Shown here: positions 49,034 through 59,890 of the stretch, piece after piece
How the letters are laid out: every line of letters begins with the position of its first letter
Position numbering within the stretch: position 1 is the first letter of the stretch
Position numbers and translations under genes: made by a program
Notes under the pieces: model-generated
What the model saw: the letters and a program-made list of their open reading frames with translations, nothing else
Told to the model about the DNA's origin: nothing
Database searches by the model: none
Assembly (NCBI GenBank): GCA_029378245.1
Contig: JARKIF010000008.1
Span: 1,612,001 to 1,676,000 of the forward strand
DNA length: 64,000 nt
Origin: Roridomyces roridus
Lineage: Eukaryota; Basidiomycota; Agaricomycetes; Agaricales; Mycenaceae
Direction of reading: 5' to 3'

Positions 49034-50128
49034 CACCTCGAACGCGTTGGGCTCGTCGACGGTATTATCTCGGAGGACTCGGACCTTCTCGTCTTTGGCT
49101 GCAGCAAGGTGCTCTTCAAGATGGACGTCGTCCGTAGCACCGCAGCCTTTGTCGATCGGGCAGACTTTGGGCGCGTCTGCAAGGAGGGATAACCCTCGCT
49201 GGATGGTCCGACACTCAGTTCCGTGAGATGGCCATCCTCAGTGGTTGCGACTACCTCCCTAGCATCAACGGCATTGGTCTCAAGACGGCTTGCGCACTTT
49301 TGCGCCAATGGAAGACGATCGAGCAGGTGATCCAGACTTTGAAGGAGGGCAAGAAAAGCGTGCCGGCACGATACCTGGAGAGCTTCCGTTTGGCGGACAA
49401 GTGCTTCAAACACCAGCGTGTGTATTGTCCGCTAAAACAGAAGCTTGACCATCTCAAGCAGCCTGATGCGGACTGGGACGAAGAGTCGGACGCGTATGTT
49501 GGGGCGTAAGTGTATTTATCTTCTCCAGTATCGCGGTCTGACTCCTGGTGAAGAGATATGCATCCAACCACCGCCAAATTGCTCGGAGAAGGACATCTCG
49601 ATCCTGTGACGCTGTCCCCAATGACCGATATCAATCCCGGCTACGTGCCCGGCGTCCTCAAGCGCATGCCGCTGACCGACAGGAATCAGCGCAAGAGAAA
49701 AGCGTCCACCCTTCTTGGTGATGCCCTTTCCGTGATTCATGGGCGCGATGTACCTAACATGAACACATTCAGGACCCTCTATGGCTGCATCACGTGTGTT
49801 ACGGCGATCTCGCGTCCAAATCCTTCCAACCAACACCAACGTACCGACTGCTGCCGAGGATGAGGACGTTATGCTCGTCAAAAGACAAAGATTGGAGGAT
49901 GCACCCTCGAAAGGGACAGCTCTGGAAGTAAAAGCGAAGATGGTGCGCTTTGAAGAGCCGGAGAACGTTGCTGAGGAGGAGACTCCAGAGCAGGTTGAGA
50001 TGGACGATATAGATCTGGAAGCGGATCTCGAGTGGGATAGTTTTGCGCTGGTCGCCCTTGCTGGCCACGAACCTGTCGAGGAGGAGTTGATGGATTTGAT
50101 CGTTTGGAAGCAATGTGACCTGCGATGA
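49034..50128 (+). pseudogene. EXO1 (exonuclease 1) fragment lacking the N-terminal half
   Basis: Starts abruptly at the end of the left direct repeat. The translation gives a Rad2/XPG-family I-region and helix-hairpin-helix: GLVDGIISEDSDLLVFG, FREMAILSGCDYLPSINGIG, KHQRVYCPLKQKLDHL and WDEESDAYVG. It then has an EXO1-like tail (HLDPVTLSPMTDINPGYVPG, MVRFEEPENVAEEE). The N region with the metal-binding start of the nuclease is absent. The frame slips near 49190 (-1) and again near 49790. It cannot encode a complete nuclease. Confidence 0.75.
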
Positions 50129-50825
50129 GAAGAAGAAGAAGGTCGACCACGAGTGTGGACCACTCACTTGCAAGAACGAGAATGAGTTTGATTCCCTCCC
50201 GTATTGTGAGTAGCGGTTGTTCTTCAGCAGGTTGTTATGCTTACCAACGTCTGGTGGAAGGGGGGATTAAAGACTGCTCAGCGGCACTTTTCGGCACGAT
50301 CGTGTAATCGTTATCCGCCGCGGTGTTATTTCATGATCTCGACATCGTCTCCGTGGACATTGGCTCTGTACGGCACTCGCGAATCTTGGCGTCACTTGGG
50401 AGATTAGCTAGGTAATTTGCTGGCACGGCACGGCACGGCACGGCGCGTCCGAATCGGCGCCCAGGACGCGCATCATGCACGCATCAAACATTTTACATAC
50501 CGAGAAGCTGCTGGAACTCTTTTGGGCAAGACCCATTATACCGACCCACACACTCGTACCTTTTGGCTAAACAAATTCATCTCCTACCACTCGACAAGAG
50601 AAGGCTATAGAAAACTCGACTTGTTTCTCTAATAAAATGGTGCGGTATTCTCTCTGTTATAGACTTTTTTCGCTTCGTGACGACACAATGGCAGGCTACC
50701 AGTGACGAGCCTGTGGATGTAGTGAAGCTCGTCCAAGCCCTCAAGGGTGCAGGCCAAGTCGCGGACGCCCGCAAGTTTTTGAGGAATGTGAAGGGATTTG
50801 TTCACACTTTCTTTGACTGAGCCTC
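50129..50825. other. insert region with a possible orphan C-terminal exon
   Basis: No complete gene. From about 50665 an acceptor-like TTATAG is followed by an open segment reading DEPVDVVKLVQALKGAGQVA...RNVKGFVHTFFD and a stop. This looks like the end of a real protein whose front is missing. A (GGCAC)n microsatellite lies near 50422. No function proposed. Confidence 0.35.
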
Positions 50826-52542
50826 ATGGAATATCAGCGAGCGGACTTGTCAGCCTTTACCACTCGGCAACTTCCTAATCTAGTTGCGATGGCCGTCCCA
50901 GTCGTTGCGGGGTCGCCTACCTTGCCTCCGATGAATGCACCGAACCCGCCCGCCCAGGAGGAACCAACGAAAACTTCCCGCCAAAGACTCACCCTAATCC
51001 GACCACCCGCCGTCAAGGTAATACCAGCAACACCTGCCATCCCTTCTGTGGCCGATACACCCATGCTCTTACCTCGGCCCAGTTTGACAGTTTATCCAAA
51101 ATCAAGCATACCCAGGCTGCCCGCATTCTTGCTGCCTGAGAACGCATGGTTGTGGGATGTATTTGGCGGGTGGTGCGAGATCTATCTTGGGGTGGACGAC
51201 CTGCGCCTCCTGGTTGACCTGAAGCGGCAGCTTCCGCAGAAGCGTCGCGAGACGCTTAGTTACTTCGTGCGGAGATTTCGAGAGCATCTCTCGAAGCTGC
51301 ATGGATATGCGAGGATGACGGAGACTACGCTCGAGAACTGGCAGGTTGTGGTCCAGTCTGATCTGTTGACCACTGCGGAGCGTGACTGTTTTGGAAGCAC
51401 TGGAAGCCACATGCCGACTCTGGAGGATGGAACACAAGCGGTCGCAAGACTACACCATGCCTGCCCACACGAAGCTAGAAATTCCCTACCTCGCCCACCA
51501 TACCTCTGACCCCACTCTGGACTCCAATGGCATCCGGAAGTCCATCACCATCATTCTGCCATCGGTGTTTAACACCGGAGGGTGGCGGAAACAGACAGGT
51601 ACACGGCGGGCAGGCGTCCCGGAGAACCGGAGCCATCGGTGTATGTGGTCTTGCTCAAACAGATTCGCTGCTTACCAGGCCAAAGACATCGGCATGCGCT
51701 TCAAGGACACGGTTTTGGTCGAAGTTCCAACTCAAGAGGGAAGCGTCGCGGCCGACGAACAGCAAGACCTGGAAGAGCAAGAGGAGGACGATCTTCACCT
51801 TTTGAACCAGATTCGCGAACAGGCAGCCGAGATTCTAAAGTTGAAGGTACAGTTGGATCACTCTCTCCTCACTCCAGCCTCCAAAAGCACCTATTTCCAA
51901 TCTGTAGGCTCGAAGGAGACGACTCGAGAGGGTGGGTCGGTGAAGAAAGGGAAAGGAAAGGAAAGGGCACAACCCGAGTTCGGGAGAGCGCCAAAGAGAA
52001 AGATTCAGCAGCAGGATGAAGTCGAGAACGAAGACCCGGCCCCGAACAGGAACAAGACTCTCAAGCGGAAGAGAGACATGGACGACGTCCCAGATGCCAC
52101 GCAGCTCCCCGAGAAAAAGAAGTATCAGATGTCTGCATCTTTCGATTACACACAGAGCGCTGTTCATTCCACTGCCAATGCCGTACCATGGTCCTCGGCG
52201 ACCCCTCAGCTCCACGAGTATCAGTTGTCTGCCCCTCTTCCGTCTTTCGATTACACGCAGGGCGCCGCTCATTCCACCGCCAATGCCGTACCATGGTCCT
52301 CGACCACGCAGCTCCACGAGTATCAGCTGTCCGCCCCTCCTTCGTCTTTCAATTACACGCAGGGCGCCGCTCATTCCACCGCCAATGCCGTACCACTATG
52401 GTCCTTTCTCCCCGACCCTGCTGCCCCCGTATTGTTACCTATTCCCGACCCTGCGGCGTACGATTCGCGTTGGCATGGGCCACCGCAGATGTGGACATTA
52501 CGCATCTCCCTTTGCATCGCAGTACGTCCCGGATCCCGATAA
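50826..52542 (+). CDS. orphan repeat-containing protein, probably two overlapping frames of one gene
   Basis: One ORF runs 50826-51509 (start MEYQRADLSAF) and another 51382-52542, overlapping by 128 bp; an intron or one frameshift could join them. The first part has a helical segment (LRLLVDLKRQLPQKRRETLS). The second has a heptad-like stretch (DDLHLLNQIREQAAEILKLK), basic clusters (KGKGKERA, KRKRDMDD) and three 30-residue repeats. No known domain. Located wholly inside the insert between the direct repeats, so it may be mobile or lineage-specific. Confidence 0.45.
52131..52400 (+). repeat. three tandem copies of a roughly 100-bp coding unit
   Basis: Each unit reads SFDYTQGAAHSTANAVPW or a close variant, then (in the first two) an SS..QLHEYQLSAP segment. 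Units start near 52132, 52225 and 52327. The second and third are more alike in DNA (CGCAGGGCGCCGCTCATTCC shared) than either is to the first, so the latest duplication is recent. The last unit is incomplete. Confidence 0.8.
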
Positions 52543-52589
52543 GCCGCAAGAGAGCATGTGGCATCCGCCACCGCCATTCAGTTTCTAGG

Positions 52590-53114
52590 AGACTGCCGCT
52601 TGTTCCTCTGATTCTGCTGCTCAGTGCGTATGCTAGATGGATTTCGGTTTGCTCGGACTCATCTTTGATAGAACTGCTCTCACTGCCGGATACGACTGAA
52701 ATGGATGAATTGGCGAATGCTTTCTACATCGAGACGAGACTGCTGCTTTCACTCTTCAATTGTTCATACTGCCTTTTTTGAACCTGACGCAATACAGCGT
52801 GGTAGTACTCTGCTGTGCTCTGACCCAAACCTGTAAATACAAGCTGTTGTACTTCAGTATGTATTTTGTTGAGCGCGACAACTGAATACCGAGTACGGAC
52901 TGCGACTCTTTCTTTCACTCTGACATGGACTTGGATTGGGATGCTTGCATCTCGGCGCTCGGACTCATATTTTTCGTTACAGCTGGTCTCAACGCCGGAT
53001 ACTCGGGGACTGGACTAGATGGATTTGCTTTCTGAGACTGCTGCTTTTATTCGCTCGTTGTGCCAGAATACAGAATCGAGTAATTGAATTAATCGTGACC
53101 GCTCGAAAGCAATG
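52590..53114. other. insert region, nothing recognised
   Basis: Short ORFs only. Two segments share a phrase: GGATTTCGGTTTGCTCGGACTCAT near 52637 and GGCGCTCGGACTCATATTTT near 52953. This hints at an internal duplication. No gene proposed. Confidence 0.35.
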
Positions 53115-53677
53115 TCAAATGTCAAATGTTGAGAGGAATGAAGTAAACGCGCTCAGCATCGGCCGAAGCATATAGTCCTGCGTCGACGGCGGACGAAATT
53201 CTTCTTCTTCCTCGACCTCCCGCTTGTCGCCTTCAACCACGCCATGTTTGCCCGTCCAATACACCAGAGGCAACTTCTCCTCCTCGAAAGCCAGCTCCTC
53301 CCCCTCAATCGTTGGCGTGCATCCGTCGTCGGCACCGGAACAACCCATCCTCATTGTACGGAATGGACTGGCGCAGTCGAGTTGCATGGGAAAATCGAGG
53401 GGCTCTTGCGGAATACCTGGCGGGTAGAAAAAGAAGTACACAGCCAGCATCTTTGTGGCCTTGAACGCGGACGAGTTCTCGCTCCACTTGCTGTTCAGAG
53501 GATTTGTTGTCCTCGACGAAGGTAGTAGGGACATCGGACGACGGAGCAAGGGTTGGCTACTGGAGGGCGGCGCATCGGAAGCGGCAGACGTTTTATTCTC
53601 CCTTTTCATGGGCTGCTGAGTGCTCTCCGTGACGTCCTCGACAGTTCTCTTGCGCTTCGGGCCTAAAACTTGGCGCA
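53115..53677 (-). CDS. orphan ORF/fragment joined to the right direct repeat
   Basis: ORF of 164 codons at 53609-53115; coding-like sequence continues upstream (GPKRKRTVEDVTESTQQ) to the repeat junction at 53677. On the minus strand a copy of OSBP exon 2 runs straight into TTTTAG/GCCCGAAGCGC, which resembles a splice acceptor. It might form a chimeric transcript from the duplicated OSBP promoter. Contains FRTMRMGCSGADDG and a glutamate-rich end. No family recognised. Confidence 0.4.
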
Positions 53678-54092
53678 GTCATGCTCGAAAGATCACCACT
53701 CATCGAAGCCAGGGATTTCACGAAAGAGGTCCAGGAACCACGCTGAGAAGCTGGGACGGCCTGGGAGGGAGTTTGGGTGAGGACGAGAAAGAAGATGTGA
53801 GTTTTAGACAGTACCTCTCCTGCAGTTGCTCAGACATATTGTGGAATGTAAAGGGTGTGGTTGTAGAATGGAAAGGTCGTGGTTATGGAATGAAAAGGGT
53901 GGAGGCAAGGGGCGTTGATCTTGGTTTGATCAAATTTGATCGACGACTGCTATGAGATCATAGGCCAATGTTTGCTGCCATCCTCCTCCTCGTCCTCTTA
54001 CCACTGCTCGCCTACCTCTATGTGCACTCCCGCTTTGCAAGCCAACGAGCTGCAATTCTGCAATCCCTTTCTCTGCCTCCGTCCACCAAAAT
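53678..54092 (+). repeat. direct repeat, right copy (decayed OSBP start + promoter + ALG11 exon 1)
   Basis: Partner of 48611-49033. Here the ALG11 half is the working one (ATG at 53968, clean frame). The OSBP half keeps the MSEQ start region but lacks one base after ATGTCTGAGCAA and loses OSBP similarity within exon 2. Confidence 0.85.
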
Positions 54093-55390
54093 ATTAGCCT
54101 TCTTCCACCCATACTGGTCCGCCCTCCCGTGGTTTCGTTGCCCCCGCTGACTCGAGCGAGCACAGTAATGCCGGAGGTGGTGGAGAACGTGTCTTATGGG
54201 CTGCAATTGCTTACATCCAGCGCACTCGTCCGGGGCTGCTATCTGTCGTCTATACCGGCGACGTGGATGCCACCAAGTCTGAAATCCTCAAAAAGGTCGA
54301 ATCGCGCTTTTCGATAACTCTCGCTCCCGAGACGCTTCATTTCGTGTTTTTGAAGCGAAGGGTTCTCATCGAGGATGCCACGTACCCACACTTTACCCTC
54401 ATAGGTCAAAGTATGGGTTCGGTCGGCCTCGTCCTTGAAGCCATGTCTCTTCTTGTACCACACGCCTACATCGACACGATGGGTTATGCGTTTACCCTCC
54501 CCGTGGTCCGCCTCTTTGGTGTCCCAGTCGGGGCCTACGTCCACTACCCCACTGTCAGCCCTCCCATGATCTCGCGGGTCCAGAGCACACCCAAACTCAT
54601 ATACTACCACGCCTTCATGCTACTCTACGCACTAGCTCTCCGCCGTGCTCGTGTCCTCATGGTCAACTCCACCTGGACAAAAAAGCACGTTGATGCTGTT
54701 CTCGCCTACCCAGGTTTCGGTCGTTGGGGCATCGTCCGGCCACTGGTCGTGTACCCTTCGTGCGACAATCGCGAGATGGCCCGTCTCCCTCTCGAGGGCC
54801 GCGAGCGCGTTGTAATCAGCATCGCGCAATTCAGGCCTGAAAAGGACCACGCGAAGCAGATCCGTGCGCTACACGAACTGCTGGCAGAACACCCTGAACA
54901 TGCAGAGCAGGGTATAAAACTCGTGCTCATTGGTGGATGTCGAAATGCGGCAGATGAAGCCCGTGTAGAGGTGCTGCGTGCGCTGGCGCGGGAACTATCC
55001 GTCGACAAGTACGTTCAATTTGAACTGAATGCACCATATCCAGACATGCTTGCGTGGCTGCGCCGTGCGAGCGTGGGTCTCAACACTATGCTTGACGAAC
55101 ACTTTGGCATCAACGTCGTGGAATTCATGGCCGCAGGAGTCATTCCCATAGCCCACGCATCGGGTGGGCCTCTCGAGGACATTGTGGTTCCCTTCCAGGG
55201 CGAAATCACGGGATATCATGCCATTACTGCCACGGAATTCGCGTCTCAAATACATGCGGCACTTACACTCTCGTCGGAGGAGGATCTGGCGATACGACAG
55301 CGCGCAAGGGCGTGGGCTGTTCAACGGTTCAGCGAGGCCGAGTTTGAGGCTGCATGGGAGGGTAGTGGGTGGTCCAAGTTGGTTGGCTAG
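53968..55390 (+). CDS. ALG11: GDP-Man:Man3GlcNAc2-PP-Dol alpha-1,2-mannosyltransferase
   Basis: Adds the fourth and fifth mannose to the lipid-linked N-glycan precursor on the cytosolic ER face. Exons 53968-54116 and 54166-55390; 457 residues, frame clean. An N-terminal membrane anchor (MFAAILLLVLLPLLAYLYV) is followed by FFHPYCNAGGGGERVLWAA. The GT4 fold is shown by VYTGDVDATKSEIL, AYVHYPTVSPPMISRV, VISIAQFRPEKDHAKQIRAL, VLIGGCRNAADEARVEVLR and the E-x7-E-like LDEHFGINVVEFMAAGVIPI. The intron (49 nt) splits the PYC/NAGG motif. Its ancestral divergent neighbour was OSBP. Confidence 0.97.
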
Positions 55391-55453
55391 ACTGTTTCTT
55401 TTACTTCGGGATAATACGTAAAGAAAGAACGGCCGTGACCGAAAAAAGCAATT

Positions 55454-56490
55454 TCATCGTTTCCCGCCTCTCCCGCCTCTCCCACCACCTCTGCCACCAC
55501 GTCCACGTCCACGTGCTGAAGCCGCGCCAAGGGCAATACCACCGCGGCCCTTGCTCGCAAAACGTACAGCTTTGCGGACATTGACCACATTTTCTTCTGG
55601 CGCCGGTTCGCGCCTTGTTTTCTTTGCATCGCTGCCCATCCTTGAAAGCAGCGCCAGCGACGCACTCTTCTCCTCCTCCATCGGCTTCTCCGTCGGGTCG
55701 AACTTTCGCTTTACCCCACGAACCTTTTTCTCGCCGTCGAGCTTTTTGTCGAATTTCCCCATGCTCGCAGTGCTGATGCGTGTTGTAGCCATCGTCCGCT
55801 CGATCTCCTGCTTGCGTCCTCCCTGGGATCCACGGGCAAGGTTCGCCTCCTGCTGCTTCTGGTTCTTGGCCACCCGCGCCTTGCGTTCGTCCCGTGCAAC
55901 CTTCCTGGGGTCGTGGTCCACATCTGCGTGCAGCGGCACCTCCGTAATCCACTGCTCCTCCAGCTGCTTGTTCTTTCCGTCGCGACCCCACCGGTTGACC
56001 CACTCCTGTCGCTCCTCGTCCCATTCGCGTTTGTCCCGCTTCCGGTGCTGGATACCTTTGGCAGCGGCGAATTGCTCCCACTTGGTTGGCGGTTTCGGCT
56101 TGGGAAGTGGTTTTGCCCGGGGCATGGGTGTCGTTGGTGGAGGCAGCTGCGCTAGTGGGCCGTCTTCTGAAGTTTGCGTCGGGAGAGCGAATAGGGAGGC
56201 AAAAAGCTCTTGTACGCCGTCGCGGGCCAGATTTTGGAGGTGCTCCTCGAGGTTCTCACTGTAGTGTTTGTTAGTCTGAATAAGTTGGAAGAATCGTACA
56301 ACGCACTTGTAGCTGTCCTCGTCTATTGGGTTATGGTCAGAGACGAGCAGCAGGCCGGTATCGACGACAAGCGGAGTCTCCTTTTCGACGGTAATGGACT
56401 TGCTGAGTGCTAGATGAGCATCGAGGGCACCAAGCGGAGAGAGACGCACTATTTTGCAGCATTGGAGGCTATTATGCCGGAGACGTCCAT
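55454..56490 (-). CDS. RRS1: ribosome biogenesis regulatory protein RRS1
   Basis: Nucleolar factor that helps load the 5S RNP into pre-60S particles. Exons 56490-56450, 56402-56307 and 56258-55454; 313 residues, frame clean. Hallmarks: AAKYKSITVEKETPLVVDTG, SDHNPIDEDSYNENLEEHLQ, LARDGVQELF, KPPTKWEQFAAAKGIQHRKR, EWVNRWGRDGKNK. The C-terminus has an RG-rich tail (ARGRGRGGRGGGRGG), typical of nucleolar proteins. The first exon was placed from the MDVSGIIASNAAKY reading. Its ATG is 56 bp from the TAF12 ATG in a shared promoter. Confidence 0.95.
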
Positions 56491-56546
56491 TGGAAAAATT
56501 GAAGAGCGAGGTTGTGTGGCTGTGTTTGGATCGTCGCTCTCTCCAG

Positions 56547-57570
56547 ATGGATGCACAGAACGCACAGAACGGTCAAGAAGTGCTAGCCGAGTTTGTAACC
56601 CTCATGTCCGCCGGTGACAAAACCAAAGAGGGCGTCCTCGCGCAAAAACTCGAGGAAATCATGAAGACGGGTGGCCTGAACCATGCAGCCATGTACAAGA
56701 AACTGCAATCCATTCAGATAGAGCAAGCCCGCAAAGCAGCCGCCGCCGCGGGTAAGCAACCACCAGCACAAGCCAACCCCTCGGCGCCAGCACCCGCCGC
56801 GCCAGTCCCGTCAGGTAGCGGCAGCCACCCTGCCTTCAAAGCCAGCGTCGACGAAAGCCCGTTCCTCGGAACTGCAGAGGCGACTGCCTACCCCATCAGC
56901 CCTTCCCTCAATGTTACGAACCCAGGGCCCGTGCCTTGGCCTCCTGCCCGGCCTTCGTTAACGGGTGGTAACGCCACGGGTCGCATTTCGGGGACCCCTG
57001 CGCAGGTGGCACGGGAGGAGCCATTGCCACTAAGTTTCATCCCTGACCACCGCACTCAACCACGCAAGAACTCGAACACGCCCGGAGATCTCAGTATGAG
57101 GAGGACGATACATGATTTGGTGGCGAGCGTCGATCCTAATGTAAAGATCGAGCCCGAGGTCGAAGATGTGCGTGTTTCTTTCATCCTAGATGATCCTCAG
57201 TAACTCGTCTGCAGCTCCTACTTTCGATCGCCGACGAGTTCATTGACTCGGTGACCAACTTTTCATGTCGTCTAGCCAAGCACCGCGGTGGTGAAACTCT
57301 GGAAGTGCGAGACCTGCAGTTGCACCTCGGTTCGTTCCATTGTATCCTCTCCTTTTCCTTCCTTACCTTGATATAGAACGCAATCATAACATTCGTATTC
57401 CCGGCTTCGCTTCAGACGATACACGCTATCTCACTCTCGCAATCCTCCATCCTCCCCGCTGTCGCACCGCGCCGGCGCCGAAGAAGACGACGACGGGGAC
57501 GCATATGACGTTGAGAAGTCAGAGGCTCGCGCAGGTGCAGCAGGCAAAGAGGGAGTCCAAGCTCATGTGA
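56547..57570 (+). CDS. TAF12: TFIID/SAGA subunit TAF12
   Basis: Histone-fold protein pairing with TAF4 or ADA1. Exons 56547-57167, 57215-57329 and 57377-57570; 309 residues. The N-terminal 180 residues are Pro/Ala/Ser-rich. The histone fold is near residues 185-265: [70 protein letters not shown]. The tail [19 protein letters not shown] fits. Between them (about 57423-57475) the open frame reads [14 protein letters not shown], whereas a frame one base over gives the more natural [14 protein letters not shown], suggesting two compensating one-base changes. Confidence 0.93.
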
Positions 57571-57728
57571 TTTTCTTGGACTCTCCACCTCACTTTTTTG
57601 TATCACAACCATCGGCATATATCACTTTGTATTGTATCAACAGGGCGCTACTTTCTCGTTTCTACAGAGTTTTGCTGATGTAGTGCCTGCAAACATTCAG
57701 TTTTCAGGCTAGTTCATGAAATGCGAGC

Positions 57729-58206
57729 TCACGTCAGATACCCAGACGGAAGATTCGGGCTCTCTCCGTCGTAGAGCAACGTCCGGCGGTTGGTCGTGAC
57801 CTTGACGAGATACACAGCAACGTCCACGACATTGTCTCCTCGAAGGCTCCGCCCTCGAATCTGCAGGTACTGGAACAGACTCCGTCCATCGCACCCCAAA
57901 ATTTGGATTCCTTGAAGGGTGACCCTGCTTTCATGAGTTTCCACGAAGGGATCCGTGGCCTGCTCTAATTCCTCCCAGACATACGGCTTGTGCATGCGAA
58001 TTTCCCCCAACATTTGCGCATTGGCAATCTCCTTGGTCATGCGCCCAAACGAACAAGGAATCGACGCGGAAACCCCTTGACGGATGGTACACCAACGCGG
58101 TGTGTTGTCCATACTTCTCGCGAGGGACGCCGAGGATGAGGAATTCGTGGTCGTAAGTCTGGACGGAGCTAGGCAGTAGTGCTTTGAGGACCGAGGGGAT
58201 ACGCAT
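57729..58206 (-). CDS. hypothetical protein, 158 aa after one frameshift
   Basis: Starts MRIPSVLKALLPSSVQTYDH and ends GDNVVDVAVYLVKVTTNRRT...GYLT. The two halves lie in adjacent frames; a single extra base near 58045 (between RVDSLF and RMTKEIANAQML) joins them. No family recognised. Segments such as EFLILGVPREKYGQHTALVY look structured. It sits 226 bp downstream of the methyltransferase on the same strand. Confidence 0.5.
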
Positions 58207-58432
58207 GGTGTGGGTGTGTGTAGATGCCCTTGCCTACGTCGTCCTGACTTTAAGGGTGGCCATAGAACGGGCACGCTGTTGTTGAAAAACACGTCAAGGA
58301 GACGGCGTTTCCAACAGGGACCTTCCAAGAGAAGCAAATAGGCGCCTTTGAAGCCAAGTATAGACGTATTGCAGGTCAAAAAGAGCCAAGGGGTTGCCAT
58401 TCCAGAAAGACGATTACAGATAGAGGTGCAGA

Positions 58433-59361
58433 TCAACTTGGTGGTACCAGTTTCTTTGCCCAAAATATGACAAAGTCCTGCTTGAGCCCAGGACCCAGCT
58501 CCCACTCCTTCTCAAGGCCCTCCAGTAGCACGTCGTACTCGGCTTCAGAGGCGACAACACCATACCCACCCGCCTGCAACACCGGTGTCTTCATCCCCTT
58601 GAACGCACCAAGAATACCCTGGCTGGCGGCTGCTCCTGCCTCTCCATGCGACGTTCCTATCAGCTGCATCTGCGACTCTTTCTGGACGTCGACAAATCCC
58701 GCTTGCTCTAGCATCCGAGGCATCCCGTCGGTGCACCCGTAATATAGATTGCGGGCTTCCAGGACGCGGTGGTACAATTCTTTGCATTTCTCCTGGCACG
58801 GCTGTCCTACGACGCGCCATGGTGCGTATTCCGCGAGCTGGACCCACCCGCCCGGACGGAGTACCCGGTAAATCTCGTTGAGTGCCATAGGCCATTCGTG
58901 AATCTGCAGCCCGAGTATGAGGAGCCGCTGGTTCACCAGGGAGAACGTGTCAGTCCAGTCTGCGGGCAGCTTCGTCACGGACTCGACGCGGAACTCGATA
59001 TTGTCTGGCGGCGGAACCGGAAAAAGTCGCGAATCGATATCTACTCCGACCATGGGCACGGAGGCGTTGAGAGAACGAGTGAGGTCCATCAGCCAGAAAC
59101 CTGCAAGGGATAAATCAAGGCTTTAGGTGATCTTGAAGCAAAACTACCAGGCCCTGTCCCGCTTTCCAAGACCTTGTCGTTTTTATCGAGATTCACAGGC
59201 GCCAAGAGGAGCCTGTTCCCGAAGAGACCCAGCAACGTATTGTGCTGGAGTAGCAACCTGTTGGACTCTTCAGAGCGAACTCGATGCGCTGCGCCACAGC
59301 TGGTACCTCTGTCGTTCCAAGTCGTCGGCGGGAAGAAGATATTGCGATCCTGGATATTCAT
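58433..59361 (-). CDS. SAM-dependent methyltransferase (UMTA/LaeA-like)
   Basis: Exons 59361-59148 and 59100-58433; 293 residues. Motif I is VLESGTGPGFW and motif II is VGVDIDSRLFP. The post-I acidic loop and a late ALNEIYRVLRPGGWVQLAEY block are present, as in fungal UMTA-type enzymes from secondary-metabolite and LaeA-like groups. The end EWELGPGLKQDFVIFWAKK is family-like. A related C-terminal fragment lies at 61352-61520. The N-terminal 45 residues (with GTSCGAAHRVRSEE) fit less well and could hide an indel. Substrate unknown. Confidence 0.8.
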
Positions 59362-59890
59362 GGTAGACGCGCGGGGTGTGGTGAATGGACGCCGGTGGGT
59401 TCATGGTGTACATGTGTCAAGTCAAGTCGATTCCCAACCTTTTATATGGATGATTCAGATCTCCCCAGACAGCTGCGGACAGAATTCGGTATGGGCCAAG
59501 AGGCTGCGCTCGTAATCAGGGGTTGACGGTCGAAGAGGATAGGATAGGATAGATTCGACGACCGGGGTCCCAATGGAGGAACAGTGGTCAACTGTAGTCC
59601 TAGGACCTACGTAGAAATGCCCGTACGCCTGTAGTCATTCATAGATCCCAGTGGAGGTGGGTAAACGCGATATTTGAGTGCTTTCAGAGCCAGGACGAGG
59701 GAAGAGAAGTCGGGAGTCGAGGTCAAAGATGAAAGTGATCTGATTCGATGCATATGTTCTGAACTCAACTCGCAAGATGTCCTTCTGCTAGTTCTTCCTC
59801 GAGCGTCCATATTTCGAGACTGGGACGGCCACTCAGCGTGATCGGTGCACCTCTTGTCGTTATGTGGGCTTGTTTCATCCCATCTTCAAC
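59362..59890. other. divergent intergenic region
   Basis: Lies between the methyltransferase start (minus) and the kinase start (plus). It contains the short repeat (AGGAT)n near 59534 and no ORF with motifs. The true kinase start could lie further upstream in this stretch. Confidence 0.4.

Noticed and set aside
49034..53677. insert as a DNA transposon or retrotransposon
   Set aside because: No transposase, reverse transcriptase, integrase or terminal inverted repeats seen. The flanking repeats contain ordinary gene starts and are far too long for target-site duplications.
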